The notes below the pieces were generated by a model, which saw nothing but the letters and a program-made list of their open reading frames with translations, was not told where the DNA came from and made no database searches. Of a stretch of DNA of 64,000 nt, positions 26,654 through 35,012 are shown in pieces. How positions within the stretch are numbered: position 1 is the stretch's first letter; each line of letters starts with the position of its first letter. The translations under genes and the position numbers were made by a program. This DNA comes from CAVVNN01 sp963838035 (GTDB taxonomy: Bacteria > Actinomycetota > Thermoleophilia > Solirubrobacterales > 70-9): NCBI GenBank assembly GCA_963838035.1, contig CAWIPM010000001.1, positions 62,001-126,000 on the forward strand, in the 5' to 3' direction.

Positions 26654-28306
26654 CTACTGCGCCGGGATGACGATCGTCGCGCAGGGTTCGGCCGGCTTGG
26701 CACGGTCGGCGTTGTTCTGGACCGGGTTGCCTTCGATGTCCTTGAGCTGGACGGTCAGAGCGGTCTTGGTGACCTTGACCTGGGCGTAGCTGAACTGGTC
26801 GAGGCCGGAGCACTGCATGCCGACGCCGCTCGGTGGCGGGGCGTTGAGGAAGAGGGTGCGGATCAGGGTCGCAGCGGATGGCGAGCCGACGGTGCCGTCG
26901 ATCTCCCCGGCGTAGGTCTTGGTGGCGATCGGGCCGGTGGTCACCTCGGTGACGCCTGAGTTGACCGGTCCGCCCGATTCCAACGTCTGCAGCCGCGCGT
27001 CGTTGACCATGTTGGCGTGGACGTCGGTGGTGAGGAAGACCGCGTTCTTGACGTTTTCCTTGAGATAGGTGAGGAGCTGGGTGCGCTCGGCCGCGTAGCC
27101 CTCCCAACGGTCGTAGGGAAGCGCGTAGAACTGCTGGATCGGGACCTCGTTCATGATCACCTTGAAGGTTGCGGTCGAGCGCTTGATCGCTCCCTCGAAG
27201 TTGCTGAGCTGCCGCTTGCCCAGCATCGTGCGGTTGGGGTCGTTGATCGCCGCCAGGCAGGCGGCCGGAGCCGGGTTGGCCAGCGCCGGGGCGATCGCCG
27301 CGAACAGGGCGCGGTTGGCGGCGGGCGCGGTCGGCGCCAGGTCGGGCTGGCCGCTGCCCGGCGGGTTGTCGCAGGCGCCGCCGTAGTCGGCTTTGGCGCT
27401 GCGGAAGGAGCGCTCGTCGAGGAAGAAGACCTGGAGGTTCTTGCCCCACCGGAAGGTGCGGTAGATGCCGTTCTTGGCCGAGTAGGTGATCGGGTTGTAG
27501 TCGCGGAAGGCCTTGAGCCCGTTCTGGTAGAGCGTTTCCCCGTTGATTTCGACATTCCCGCCTTCCTCCGGAAAGACGCTCTCGGAGCGGGCAAAGTCGT
27601 TGATGAACTCGTGGTCGTCCCAGTGGGCGTAGTAGGAGGTGGCGCCGCGCACGTTTACCCACGGCTTCTGCCCCAGGTTGAGCCGGTACTTGGCCCACTT
27701 CTGGGCAACGCTCGTCGCGGTGCCGGCGACCCCGCCCACCCCGGGAACCTCGGAGTCGGAGTAGATCGTGTCGCCCATCAGCACGTTGAAGTTGTTGTTC
27801 GCCTTCTTGATCTGCCGCCATACCCCGAAGTCGTTCCAGTAGGGGGTCGTCGTGCCCGGTAGGGGCGAGGCGTCCTGGTCGCCGGTGATGGCGAAGCGGA
27901 TCGTCTTCGCCTGGCCTGGCGCCGGCGCTGTGTCGAAGGTGCCCACGGCGCTGCGCCGCCCACCGCTCATGCACCAGCGGTACTTGTACTTGCGGCCCGG
28001 CTTGAGCCCGGTCACGCGGGTCTGCAGGGTGCGGTCGTTGCCCTTTGTCGCGTGCGCCTTCAGCTTCTTGTGAGCGTCCTTGATGTCGCAGGCGCCCCAG
28101 CCGCCACCCGCCTTTACCTGGACCAGGGCGGTCCCGGTCCCGTTCGCGCGCGCCCAGAGGATCGCCGAATTCGAGGAGACGTCGCCGGAGGAGACGCCGA
28201 ACTTGAAGCCCTTGGTGGCGGCGGGTGCGTAAGAGGCGAGGGCGAGGAGGCCAAGAACGACAGCCAAAAAACAGAGGAGAATCGAGCGATGTCTCCTGAT
28301 CACCAC
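26654..28306 (-). CDS. phoD: PhoD-family alkaline phosphatase/phosphodiesterase (secreted)
   Basis: A 550-residue exported enzyme. The N-terminus MVIRRHRSILLCFLAVVLGL is a signal peptide. An N-terminal beta-sandwich (FKFGVSSGDVSSNSAILWAR) precedes the metallophosphoesterase core, with ITGDQDAS, LMGDTIYSDSE, YYAHWDDHEFINDF and LTTDVHANMV near the end. This metal-ligand pattern is that of PhoD, which uses Ca and Fe. It likely releases phosphate from extracellular esters. TAACAT (28313-28318, minus strand) is 6 nt before the GTG start. Confidence 0.88.
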   Translation of the reverse strand: MVIRRHRSILLCFLAVVLGLLALASYAPAATKGFKFGVSSGDVSSNSAILWARANGTGTALVQVKAGGGWGACDIKDAHKKLKAHATKGNDRTLQTRVTGLKPGRKYKYRWCMSGGRRSAVGTFDTAPAPGQAKTIRFAITGDQDASPLPGTTTPYWNDFGVWRQIKKANNNFNVLMGDTIYSDSEVPGVGGVAGTATSVAQKWAKYRLNLGQKPWVNVRGATSYYAHWDDHEFINDFARSESVFPEEGGNVEINGETLYQNGLKAFRDYNPITYSAKNGIYRTFRWGKNLQVFFLDERSFRSAKADYGGACDNPPGSGQPDLAPTAPAANRALFAAIAPALANPAPAACLAAINDPNRTMLGKRQLSNFEGAIKRSTATFKVIMNEVPIQQFYALPYDRWEGYAAERTQLLTYLKENVKNAVFLTTDVHANMVNDARLQTLESGGPVNSGVTEVTTGPIATKTYAGEIDGTVGSPSAATLIRTLFLNAPPPSGVGMQCSGLDQFSYAQVKVTKTALTVQLKDIEGNPVQNNADRAKPAEPCATIVIPAQ

Positions 28307-28345
28307 ACCCTCATGTTAGAGGCGTGTGTCAAGCCGGCCCGGCGA

Positions 28346-29140
28346 TCAGCCGGCCGCTTCGGCCCGCCGCAAACCGCCGCGCGCCCACAGCGCGAAGACG
28401 ACCGGAAGCGCGAAGGCGAGCGCGAAGGCGAGCGCGACCACGGTCGGCTCGCCGGATATGAAGCCGCGGCCGGCCTCGAGCAGGGCGGTGGCCGGGTTGA
28501 CAGAGGCGACGGCATGGATCCAGCCGCTGAGCAGGCTGAGCGGGACGTAGACCGGGGCGAGAAAGAGGATCAGGAAGACGGGGAACTGCATCAGCGGTCC
28601 GCCCTGGATCGAGCGGACGCGCATCGCCACCCCCGCCGCCCACAGCGTCGCCGCCAGGTTGGTCAGCACGGCGAGGCCGTAGAGGCCGAATAGTTCGACC
28701 CCTGCTCCGCCGACCTGCATCCCCGCGACCAGGGCGATCGTCGTCAGCACGGTCCAGGTGACCGCGGCTCGGGTGAGGGCGGCGAGCGCGTAGCCGGCGA
28801 CGATCCCGTTGCGGTTGGCGGCGGCGAGCAGGTAGCGGTTGGCGAAACCGATCTCGAAGTCGCGGGCCATCGCGAACCCGGTGAAGACGCCGCCAAAGGC
28901 CGCCGACTGGAGCAGTACGAAGACGAACTGGAAGGCGGTGTAGCCGCTGGGGAAGTCAAAGCCCGGCGTGTTGGCGACCGCCGAGAGGCCGCCGGCGAAG
29001 GCGACGAAGAAGAAGAGCGGGAAGACCACCGCGGGCAGCAGGAAGGCCGGGTTGCTGAGGAAGTTGTGGACACTGCGCCAGGCGACCGCCAGGGCGACCG
29101 CGCGGAAGCCGGCCGGCCGGTGCTCCGGGCCGCCGCTCAC
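28346..29140 (-). CDS. ABC-2 type exporter permease (DrrB-like), second subunit
   Basis: A 264-residue membrane protein with six hydrophobic segments (e.g. AFLLPAVVFPLFFFVAFAGG, LAPVYVPLSLLSGWIHAVAS). It begins at GTG 29140, overlapping the stop of the preceding permease by GTGA. It has the DrrB hallmarks of a long first loop with FAMARDFEIGFANRYLLAA and a terminal NPATALLEAGR segment. With 29137-29919 and 29916-30920 it makes a three-gene heteromeric exporter. GC-rich complementary arms between here and phoD may act as a terminator. Confidence 0.88.
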   Translation of the reverse strand: MSGGPEHRPAGFRAVALAVAWRSVHNFLSNPAFLLPAVVFPLFFFVAFAGGLSAVANTPGFDFPSGYTAFQFVFVLLQSAAFGGVFTGFAMARDFEIGFANRYLLAAANRNGIVAGYALAALTRAAVTWTVLTTIALVAGMQVGGAGVELFGLYGLAVLTNLAATLWAAGVAMRVRSIQGGPLMQFPVFLILFLAPVYVPLSLLSGWIHAVASVNPATALLEAGRGFISGEPTVVALAFALAFALPVVFALWARGGLRRAEAAG

Positions 29141-29915
29141 GTCCTCACCAACCGCGTCCGCAGTGCGCTGGTGGCCGCCACCATGCCGGCCACCAGCACC
29201 GCTGCGGCGATGCCGAAGCCGAGCGCCAGCGCCCCCAGATCCCATCCTTCGAAGAGCAGCGAGCGGAACGCCTCGAGCAGGTAGGTGACCGGGTTGACGG
29301 TGGCGACGGCGCGGAACCAGCTGGTCTGGATCAGGTCGAGCGGGAGGGCCATCGCGGAGATGAAGAGGAAGACGAAGAAGACCGGGAAGAGGCTCTGCAC
29401 CGCCTCGCCGGATCCGGTGCGAAGGGCGGCGAAGAGGCCGATCGAGCCGAAGCCGACGGTGATCGAGACGGCGAGGGCGACGATCGCCAGCGCCCCGGCG
29501 AGGCCCGTTGTCAGTTCGGCCCCCGCGATCAGGCCGACCGTCAGGTAGGTCGTTGCCTGCACGAGACCGAGCACCACGGCGCCGGCGAGCAGGCCGCTGA
29601 GCAGGGCCGTGCCGCGCAGCGGCGTCAGTGCCATGCGGTTGAGGAAGCCGGTCTCGATGTCGCGGGCGAGATCGGTGCCGGCGTTCATCACCGAGAACAG
29701 CGCGCCCTGCATGAACGGCACCGCGAGTGCGAAGGTGAGGTAGGAGTCGGTCGGGAAGCCCGGCAGGCTGGTCGCGTCTTTGAGCCCGCCGGAGTTGACC
29801 GCGAGCAGGAAAAGCGGGAAGACGAGCGCCGGAACGATCTGCGCCGGCTGGCGCAGGGTGCGCAGCACCGATCGCCGGGCCAGCTGCCCGACCTGGGTGC
29901 GCAGGCGGGAGCTCC

Positions 29916-29919
<4 letters not shown>
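29137..29919 (-). CDS. ABC-2 type exporter permease (DrrB-like), first subunit
   Basis: A 260-residue permease paralogous to its downstream neighbour. It shares LQ/RQPAQIVPALVFPLFLLAVNSGG, a cytoplasmic TDLARDIETGFLNRMALTP loop, and a terminal NPVTYLLEAFRSLLFEGWD. ATG at 29919 overlaps the ATPase stop (ATGA). Two different permeases with one ATPase suggest a heterodimeric channel, as in DrrABC systems. Confidence 0.88.
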
Positions 29920-30920
<1,001 letters not shown>

Positions 30921-31010
30921 CGACTACCTTCCCCGCCGCTGATGGAGGTCTCTGATCGAAGCCATGATGAAGGTCCGCCGGCGCGGGCGCCGTTGAAGGA
31001 GCCGAGTCTC

Positions 31011-31616
31011 ATGTACCGGGTGGCGATGGCCGTCAACCGGCCGGTGGCCGCGTGGGGCCGTCTCGCTGTGGAGGGGCTCGACGCAATGCCCGCGAGCGGG
31101 CCGCTGCTGGTGGTCGGCAACCACGACAGCCACTGGGACCCCTTGATGGTCGGCATTGCGGCGATCCGGCGCCGTCAGATCAAGGCGCTTGCGAAAGCCC
31201 AGCTGTGGGACGTGCGCGGGTTGGGGCCGGTGCTGAACGGCATGGGCCAGATCCCGATCCAGCGGGGCGCCGGTGACAAGCAGGCCCTGGCGGTGGCGAT
31301 CGAGGAATTGCGAAGGGGCGCCTGCATCGGCGTCTTCCCCGAGGGCACCCGCTCGCGTGGCGAGGTGCTGCGGGCGCGCAGTGGCGTCGGCCGGCTGGCG
31401 CTCGAGGTTCCGGAGGCGCACCTGACCCTCGTCGCGATCGAGGGTACCTCGGACCTCACCGGATTCCCGCGCCGCCCGCGGGTGCGAGTTCGATTCTTCA
31501 GCCCCGCCGGCGGTCAGGCCCGGCCGGATGAGGACCCGGGCGAGCTCTCGGCGCGGTTGCTGGGTGAGATTCGCGAGCTGGTCCCGCCCTCGATCTCCTA
31601 CCGCAAGCGCTCCTAG
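31011..31616 (+). CDS. plsC: 1-acylglycerol-3-phosphate acyltransferase-like (PlsC domain)
   Basis: A 201-residue acyltransferase. It has the catalytic H-x4-D as NHDSHWD (His38, Asp43) and the substrate motif FPEGTRSR near 110-117, with IPIQRG between. ATG at 31011 has AAGGAG about 10 nt upstream, one of the few strong ribosome sites here; an in-frame ATG at 30942 lies in the divergent promoter. It transfers an acyl chain to lysophosphatidic acid, or a related acceptor, in phospholipid synthesis at the membrane. Confidence 0.87.
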   Translation: MYRVAMAVNRPVAAWGRLAVEGLDAMPASGPLLVVGNHDSHWDPLMVGIAAIRRRQIKALAKAQLWDVRGLGPVLNGMGQIPIQRGAGDKQALAVAIEELRRGACIGVFPEGTRSRGEVLRARSGVGRLALEVPEAHLTLVAIEGTSDLTGFPRRPRVRVRFFSPAGGQARPDEDPGELSARLLGEIRELVPPSISYRKRS

Positions 31617-31683
31617 GCAAGGGACGACCCCCGGCGCCGGCTGGGGGGCCGGCGCCGGGAAGCGGCAGCTTCAGGGACCGGCT

Positions 31684-31827
31684 TTAGAGTTTGCCGATCT
31701 TGAAGATCTTCGTGCCGCAGTCGGGGCACACACCCTGGATCGCCGGGCGACCGTTCTTCATGGTCACCTGTTTCGCGTCCTTGATCTCGACCTTCTTGCG
31801 CTCTTTGACGCAGTAGCCCTCGGGCAT
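31684..31827 (-). CDS. DUF5679 small zinc-ribbon-like protein, 47 aa
   Basis: A 47-residue protein (MPEGYCVKERKKVEIKDAK, then CPDCGTKIFKIGKL). It matches DUF5679, whose members usually have two Cys pairs. Here the second pair CPDC is intact but the first is reduced to one Cys (YCVKE rather than C-V-K-C), leaving three ligands. The start is fixed by AAAGGAGG 8 nt upstream, the best Shine-Dalgarno in the window, which suggests high expression. The function is unknown; these proteins are abundant in actinobacteria. Confidence 0.85.
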   Translation of the reverse strand: MPEGYCVKERKKVEIKDAKQVTMKNGRPAIQGVCPDCGTKIFKIGKL

Positions 31828-31953
31828 GAGGGGGCCTCCTTTCACTGCCGCTTCGCGGCAAAGCTCGCGGTTGCTCGCGAGGTGGATTGCGGCGAATGTA
31901 ACGCAGGCGGGGGACGACCTCCAGGCATGCACGTGGCAAATGCCACAAACGTG

Positions 31954-32343
31954 CTACTTCTTTTCTTCCAGGCGTTCTTTGGCCTGCTGGAGGAGTTTCG
32001 GGATATTGGGGCTGCCCGCGCCGCCGTTCGAGGTGCCCTTATTGCCGGTTTCGGGCCTGGGCTTCTGTTCTTCGGGCGCAGGTGTGGGCGTCGATTCCGC
32101 TTCCGGGGCCGCTTCGACCGGTGCCGCCGCCGCGCGGACCTCGTTGATCCGCGTTTCGAGCTGCCGCTGCAGTGCCTGCACGTCGCTTTCGCTGACCGAA
32201 TTTTCACGCGCGTCGACGGCCAGGTAGATCGCCGCTCCGCCAAGGCCGATCGCGATCACCGCCAGCACCAGGAAGACGCGGGTGCGCACGCCGAGCTTGC
32301 GCTCCACCTCACCGATCCATGCCCGCAACCCGTCAAGCGACAT
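31954..32343 (-). CDS. Single-pass membrane protein with coiled-coil and acidic tail
   Basis: A 129-residue protein with a short cytoplasmic N-terminus (MSLDGLRAWIGEVERKLGV), one transmembrane helix (VFLVLAVIAIGLGGAAIYLAV), a coiled-coil stretch (DVQALQRQLETRINEVRAA), a Pro/Glu/Ala-rich linker and a terminal helix (IPKLLQQAKERLEEKK). No family was recognised. It is divergent from the thiolase gene. Confidence 0.65.
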   Translation of the reverse strand: MSLDGLRAWIGEVERKLGVRTRVFLVLAVIAIGLGGAAIYLAVDARENSVSESDVQALQRQLETRINEVRAAAAPVEAAPEAESTPTPAPEEQKPRPETGNKGTSNGGAGSPNIPKLLQQAKERLEEKK

Positions 32344-32411
32344 CGGCCGTAACTTAATCCACTACCCTGCGGCCCGCACTTACGCACCCACGCTTCCAAG
32401 GAGAATGCCGA

Positions 32412-33572
32412 ATGCCCGATGCAGTGATCGTCGACACCATCCGCACGCCGATCGGCCGTGCCTTCAAGGGCTCGCTCGCCCAGCTGCGCCCCGACGAGAT
32501 GGGCGCCTTCGTGGTCGACCAACTGCTCGAGCGCAATCCCGAGGTCGACCCGGCCACGATCGAGGACCTCTTCTGCGGCTGCGGCATGCCGCAGGGGCTC
32601 CAGGCTTTCAACATCGGCCGCATAATTTCGCTGCTCTCGGAGAAGCTGCCGCAGACGGTCAACGGCGTCACCGTATCCCGCTACTGCTCCTCCAGCCTCG
32701 ATGCGATCCGCCACGCGGGCAATGCGATCAAGGCCGGGGAGGGCGACGTCTATGTCGCCGCCGGGGTCGAGTGGGTGAGCCGTTACAACGAGCGCACCGA
32801 GCCGGCCGGCGCCGCCGACCAGAACGAGAGCCTGCAGGGCAACGACGGCCAGCCGAACGCCTACATAGAGATGGGCATGACTGCCGTCAACGTCGCCAAT
32901 CGCTATGAGGTCAGCCGCGCAGACATGGACAAGTTTGCGCAGCGCTCCCAGGAACTGGCGGTGAAGTCGCAGGAGGATGGCTTCTTCGACCGCGAGATCG
33001 TCCCGGTCACCCTGCCCGACGGCAGCGAGGTTTCCAGAGACGACGGCCCGCGCGCCTCCTCGACCCTGGAGAAGCTCTCCGAGCTGCCCGAGGCCTTCGG
33101 CGGCGGCGGGGTCACCGCCGGCAACTCCTGCCCGCTCAACGACGGCGCCGCGGCGGTGCTGCTGATGAGCGACACCAAGGCCAAGGAGCTGGGCCTGACC
33201 CCCCGCGCCCGCATCGTCACCGCCGCCACCTGGGGCAACGAGCCCGAGTACATGGGGGTGGCCCCGATCGGCGCGATCAAGAAGGTGCTGGAGCGGGCCG
33301 GGATGACGATCGCCGACGTCGACGCGGTCGAGCTCAACGAGGCCTTCGCCGCCCAGGTGATCCCGATCATGGACGAGTGCGGGATCACGATCGACAAGCT
33401 CAACACCCACGGCGGCGCGATCGCCCTCGGCCACCCGTTCGGGATGACCGGCGCCCGCATCATGGGCACCCTGCTCAACGTGATGGAGACCGACGACCAC
33501 CAGGTCGGCCTCGAGACCATGTGCGTCGCCGGCGGTCAGGGCAAGGCGATGATCGTGGAGAGGATGAACTGA
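32412..33572 (+). CDS. Acetyl-CoA C-acyltransferase (thiolase)
   Basis: A 386-residue thiolase. Catalytic residues are visible: Cys in SRYCSSSLDAI (near residue 92), His in GGAIALGHPFGMTGAR (near 340) and Cys in ETMCVAGGQGKAMI (near 371). ELNEAFAAQV is also typical. It cleaves 3-ketoacyl-CoA or condenses acetyl-CoA units; the next two genes suggest beta-oxidation. ATG at 32412 follows AAGGAG closely enough to serve as a ribosome site. Confidence 0.92.
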   Translation: MPDAVIVDTIRTPIGRAFKGSLAQLRPDEMGAFVVDQLLERNPEVDPATIEDLFCGCGMPQGLQAFNIGRIISLLSEKLPQTVNGVTVSRYCSSSLDAIRHAGNAIKAGEGDVYVAAGVEWVSRYNERTEPAGAADQNESLQGNDGQPNAYIEMGMTAVNVANRYEVSRADMDKFAQRSQELAVKSQEDGFFDREIVPVTLPDGSEVSRDDGPRASSTLEKLSELPEAFGGGGVTAGNSCPLNDGAAAVLLMSDTKAKELGLTPRARIVTAATWGNEPEYMGVAPIGAIKKVLERAGMTIADVDAVELNEAFAAQVIPIMDECGITIDKLNTHGGAIALGHPFGMTGARIMGTLLNVMETDDHQVGLETMCVAGGQGKAMIVERMN

Positions 33573-33583
33573 GGTAGGCCCCG

Positions 33584-34501
33584 ATGGGACTCGAGACGCT
33601 GACCTATGAGAGCAGCGATCGGGTCGCTCGGATCACCCTGAACCGGCCGGAGCGGGGGAATGGGATCACCCCGCAGATGCCGGCCGAGATCGCGGCCTGC
33701 GTCGAGCGGGCCAACCTCGACCCGGCGATCCATGCGATCGCCCTTGCCGGCAACGGCACCGGCTTCTGCGGCGGCTACGACCTGGTTGCCTCGGCCGAGG
33801 GCGACATGGGGGCTCTGGGCGGCGCGCCCTCTTCGCCGCCGGGGTCGCCCCTCGACCCGGCCGTTATCGGCGCCAACCACGCTCCCGAATCGAACTGGGA
33901 TCCGGTCACAGACTTCCAGTTCATGTGGCGCAACGTTCGCGGCTTCATGAGCCTCTTCCACTCCGAGAAGCCGGTGCTCTGCAAGGTCCACGGCTACTGC
34001 GTCGCCGGCGGCACGGACATGGCGCTGTGCGCCGACCTGCTGGTGATCGCCGCCGACGCCAAGATCGGCTACCCGCCGGCGCGGGTCTGGGGCTCGCCGA
34101 CCACGGCGCTCTGGGCGGCGCGGGTCGGCCCGATGCGGGCCAAGCGCCTGCTGCTGACCGGCGACTCGCTCACCGGCGAGCAGGCAGCCGAGTGGGGGCT
34201 GGCGACGGAGGCGGCCAAGGCGGAGGAGCTTGACGCCCGCTTCGAGGCGCTGCTGGAGCGGGTCGCGAGGATGCCGATCAACCAGCTGGTGATGATGAAG
34301 ATGCTCGTCAACCAGTCGCTCTACGCCCAGGGGTTGCACCAGACCCAGCTGCTCGGCACCTTCTTCGACGGCGTCGCCCGCCATACCGAGGAGGGCCACG
34401 GCTTCGTCCGCCGCGCCGCCGAGTCGGGCTTCAAGGAGGCGGTGAGGGAGCGGGACGAGCCCTTCGGTGATTATGGGCTCGGGGGCTTCGGGGTCGGGTA
34501 G
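33584..34501 (+). CDS. Enoyl-CoA hydratase/isomerase (crotonase) family protein
   Basis: A 305-residue crotonase. The oxyanion-hole segments are IHAIALAGNGTGFCGGYDL (near 57-65) and KVHGYCVAGGTDMALCADLLV (near 131-150). An insertion of about 45 residues after the first motif makes it longer than the usual 260. The family Glu pair near PPARVWGSP is not obvious, so the precise reaction (hydratase, isomerase or other) is open. It starts 11 bp after the thiolase stop and is likely co-transcribed. Confidence 0.87.
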   Translation: MGLETLTYESSDRVARITLNRPERGNGITPQMPAEIAACVERANLDPAIHAIALAGNGTGFCGGYDLVASAEGDMGALGGAPSSPPGSPLDPAVIGANHAPESNWDPVTDFQFMWRNVRGFMSLFHSEKPVLCKVHGYCVAGGTDMALCADLLVIAADAKIGYPPARVWGSPTTALWAARVGPMRAKRLLLTGDSLTGEQAAEWGLATEAAKAEELDARFEALLERVARMPINQLVMMKMLVNQSLYAQGLHQTQLLGTFFDGVARHTEEGHGFVRRAAESGFKEAVRERDEPFGDYGLGGFGVG

Positions 34502-34513
34502 GGTCCGGCCGCG

Positions 34514-34969
34514 ATGAGCGACGCGCCACCGCATCCCAGCTCTCTGATCACCCCGGAGTCGGTGCGGAACTTCCTTCCCGGCAGCTTCCCCGGCGACCTC
34601 GGGATCGAGCCGCTGGAGATAGAGGACTCGCACTCGCGCGGCCGGATCGTCGTCGACAAGCGCCACCTGCACCCCGGCGGCTTCGTCCACGGCGGCGTTT
34701 GGACGGCGCTGGGGGACACCGTCGCCGCCTGGGCGACCTTCCGCAGCATCCCGGCCGGGCACAACTTCACCACGATCGAGCTGAAGCTGAACGTCTTCGC
34801 AGCCGGCCTGGAGGGCGATGAGATCGTCGCCGCCGCCGAGCCTCTCCACACCGGCAAGAGCACAGTCGTGATCGAGGTCAGGATGGAGCGCCGGCGCGAG
34901 GGCTCCGAGCCCCGCCTGGCGGCGAATCTGATCGTCAGTCAGTTCGTGCTCCCGCCCCGCGATGACTAG
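34514..34969 (+). CDS. PaaI-family hotdog-fold thioesterase
   Basis: A 151-residue hotdog protein with the family core HLHPGGFVHGGVWTALGDTVAAWA (residues 55-78), where the HGG and the Asp on the long helix are the expected active-site features. It likely hydrolyses acyl- or aryl-CoA esters. The start at 34514 has TAGGGT (34499-34504) 9 nt upstream, overlapping the stop codon of the crotonase gene, so it may have its own promoter as well as read-through. Confidence 0.87.
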   Translation: MSDAPPHPSSLITPESVRNFLPGSFPGDLGIEPLEIEDSHSRGRIVVDKRHLHPGGFVHGGVWTALGDTVAAWATFRSIPAGHNFTTIELKLNVFAAGLEGDEIVAAAEPLHTGKSTVVIEVRMERRREGSEPRLAANLIVSQFVLPPRDD

Positions 34970-35012
34970 CCCCGTTGCCGGCGGGCGGCGTCTTCCCACG
35001 GCGACGGGAATC

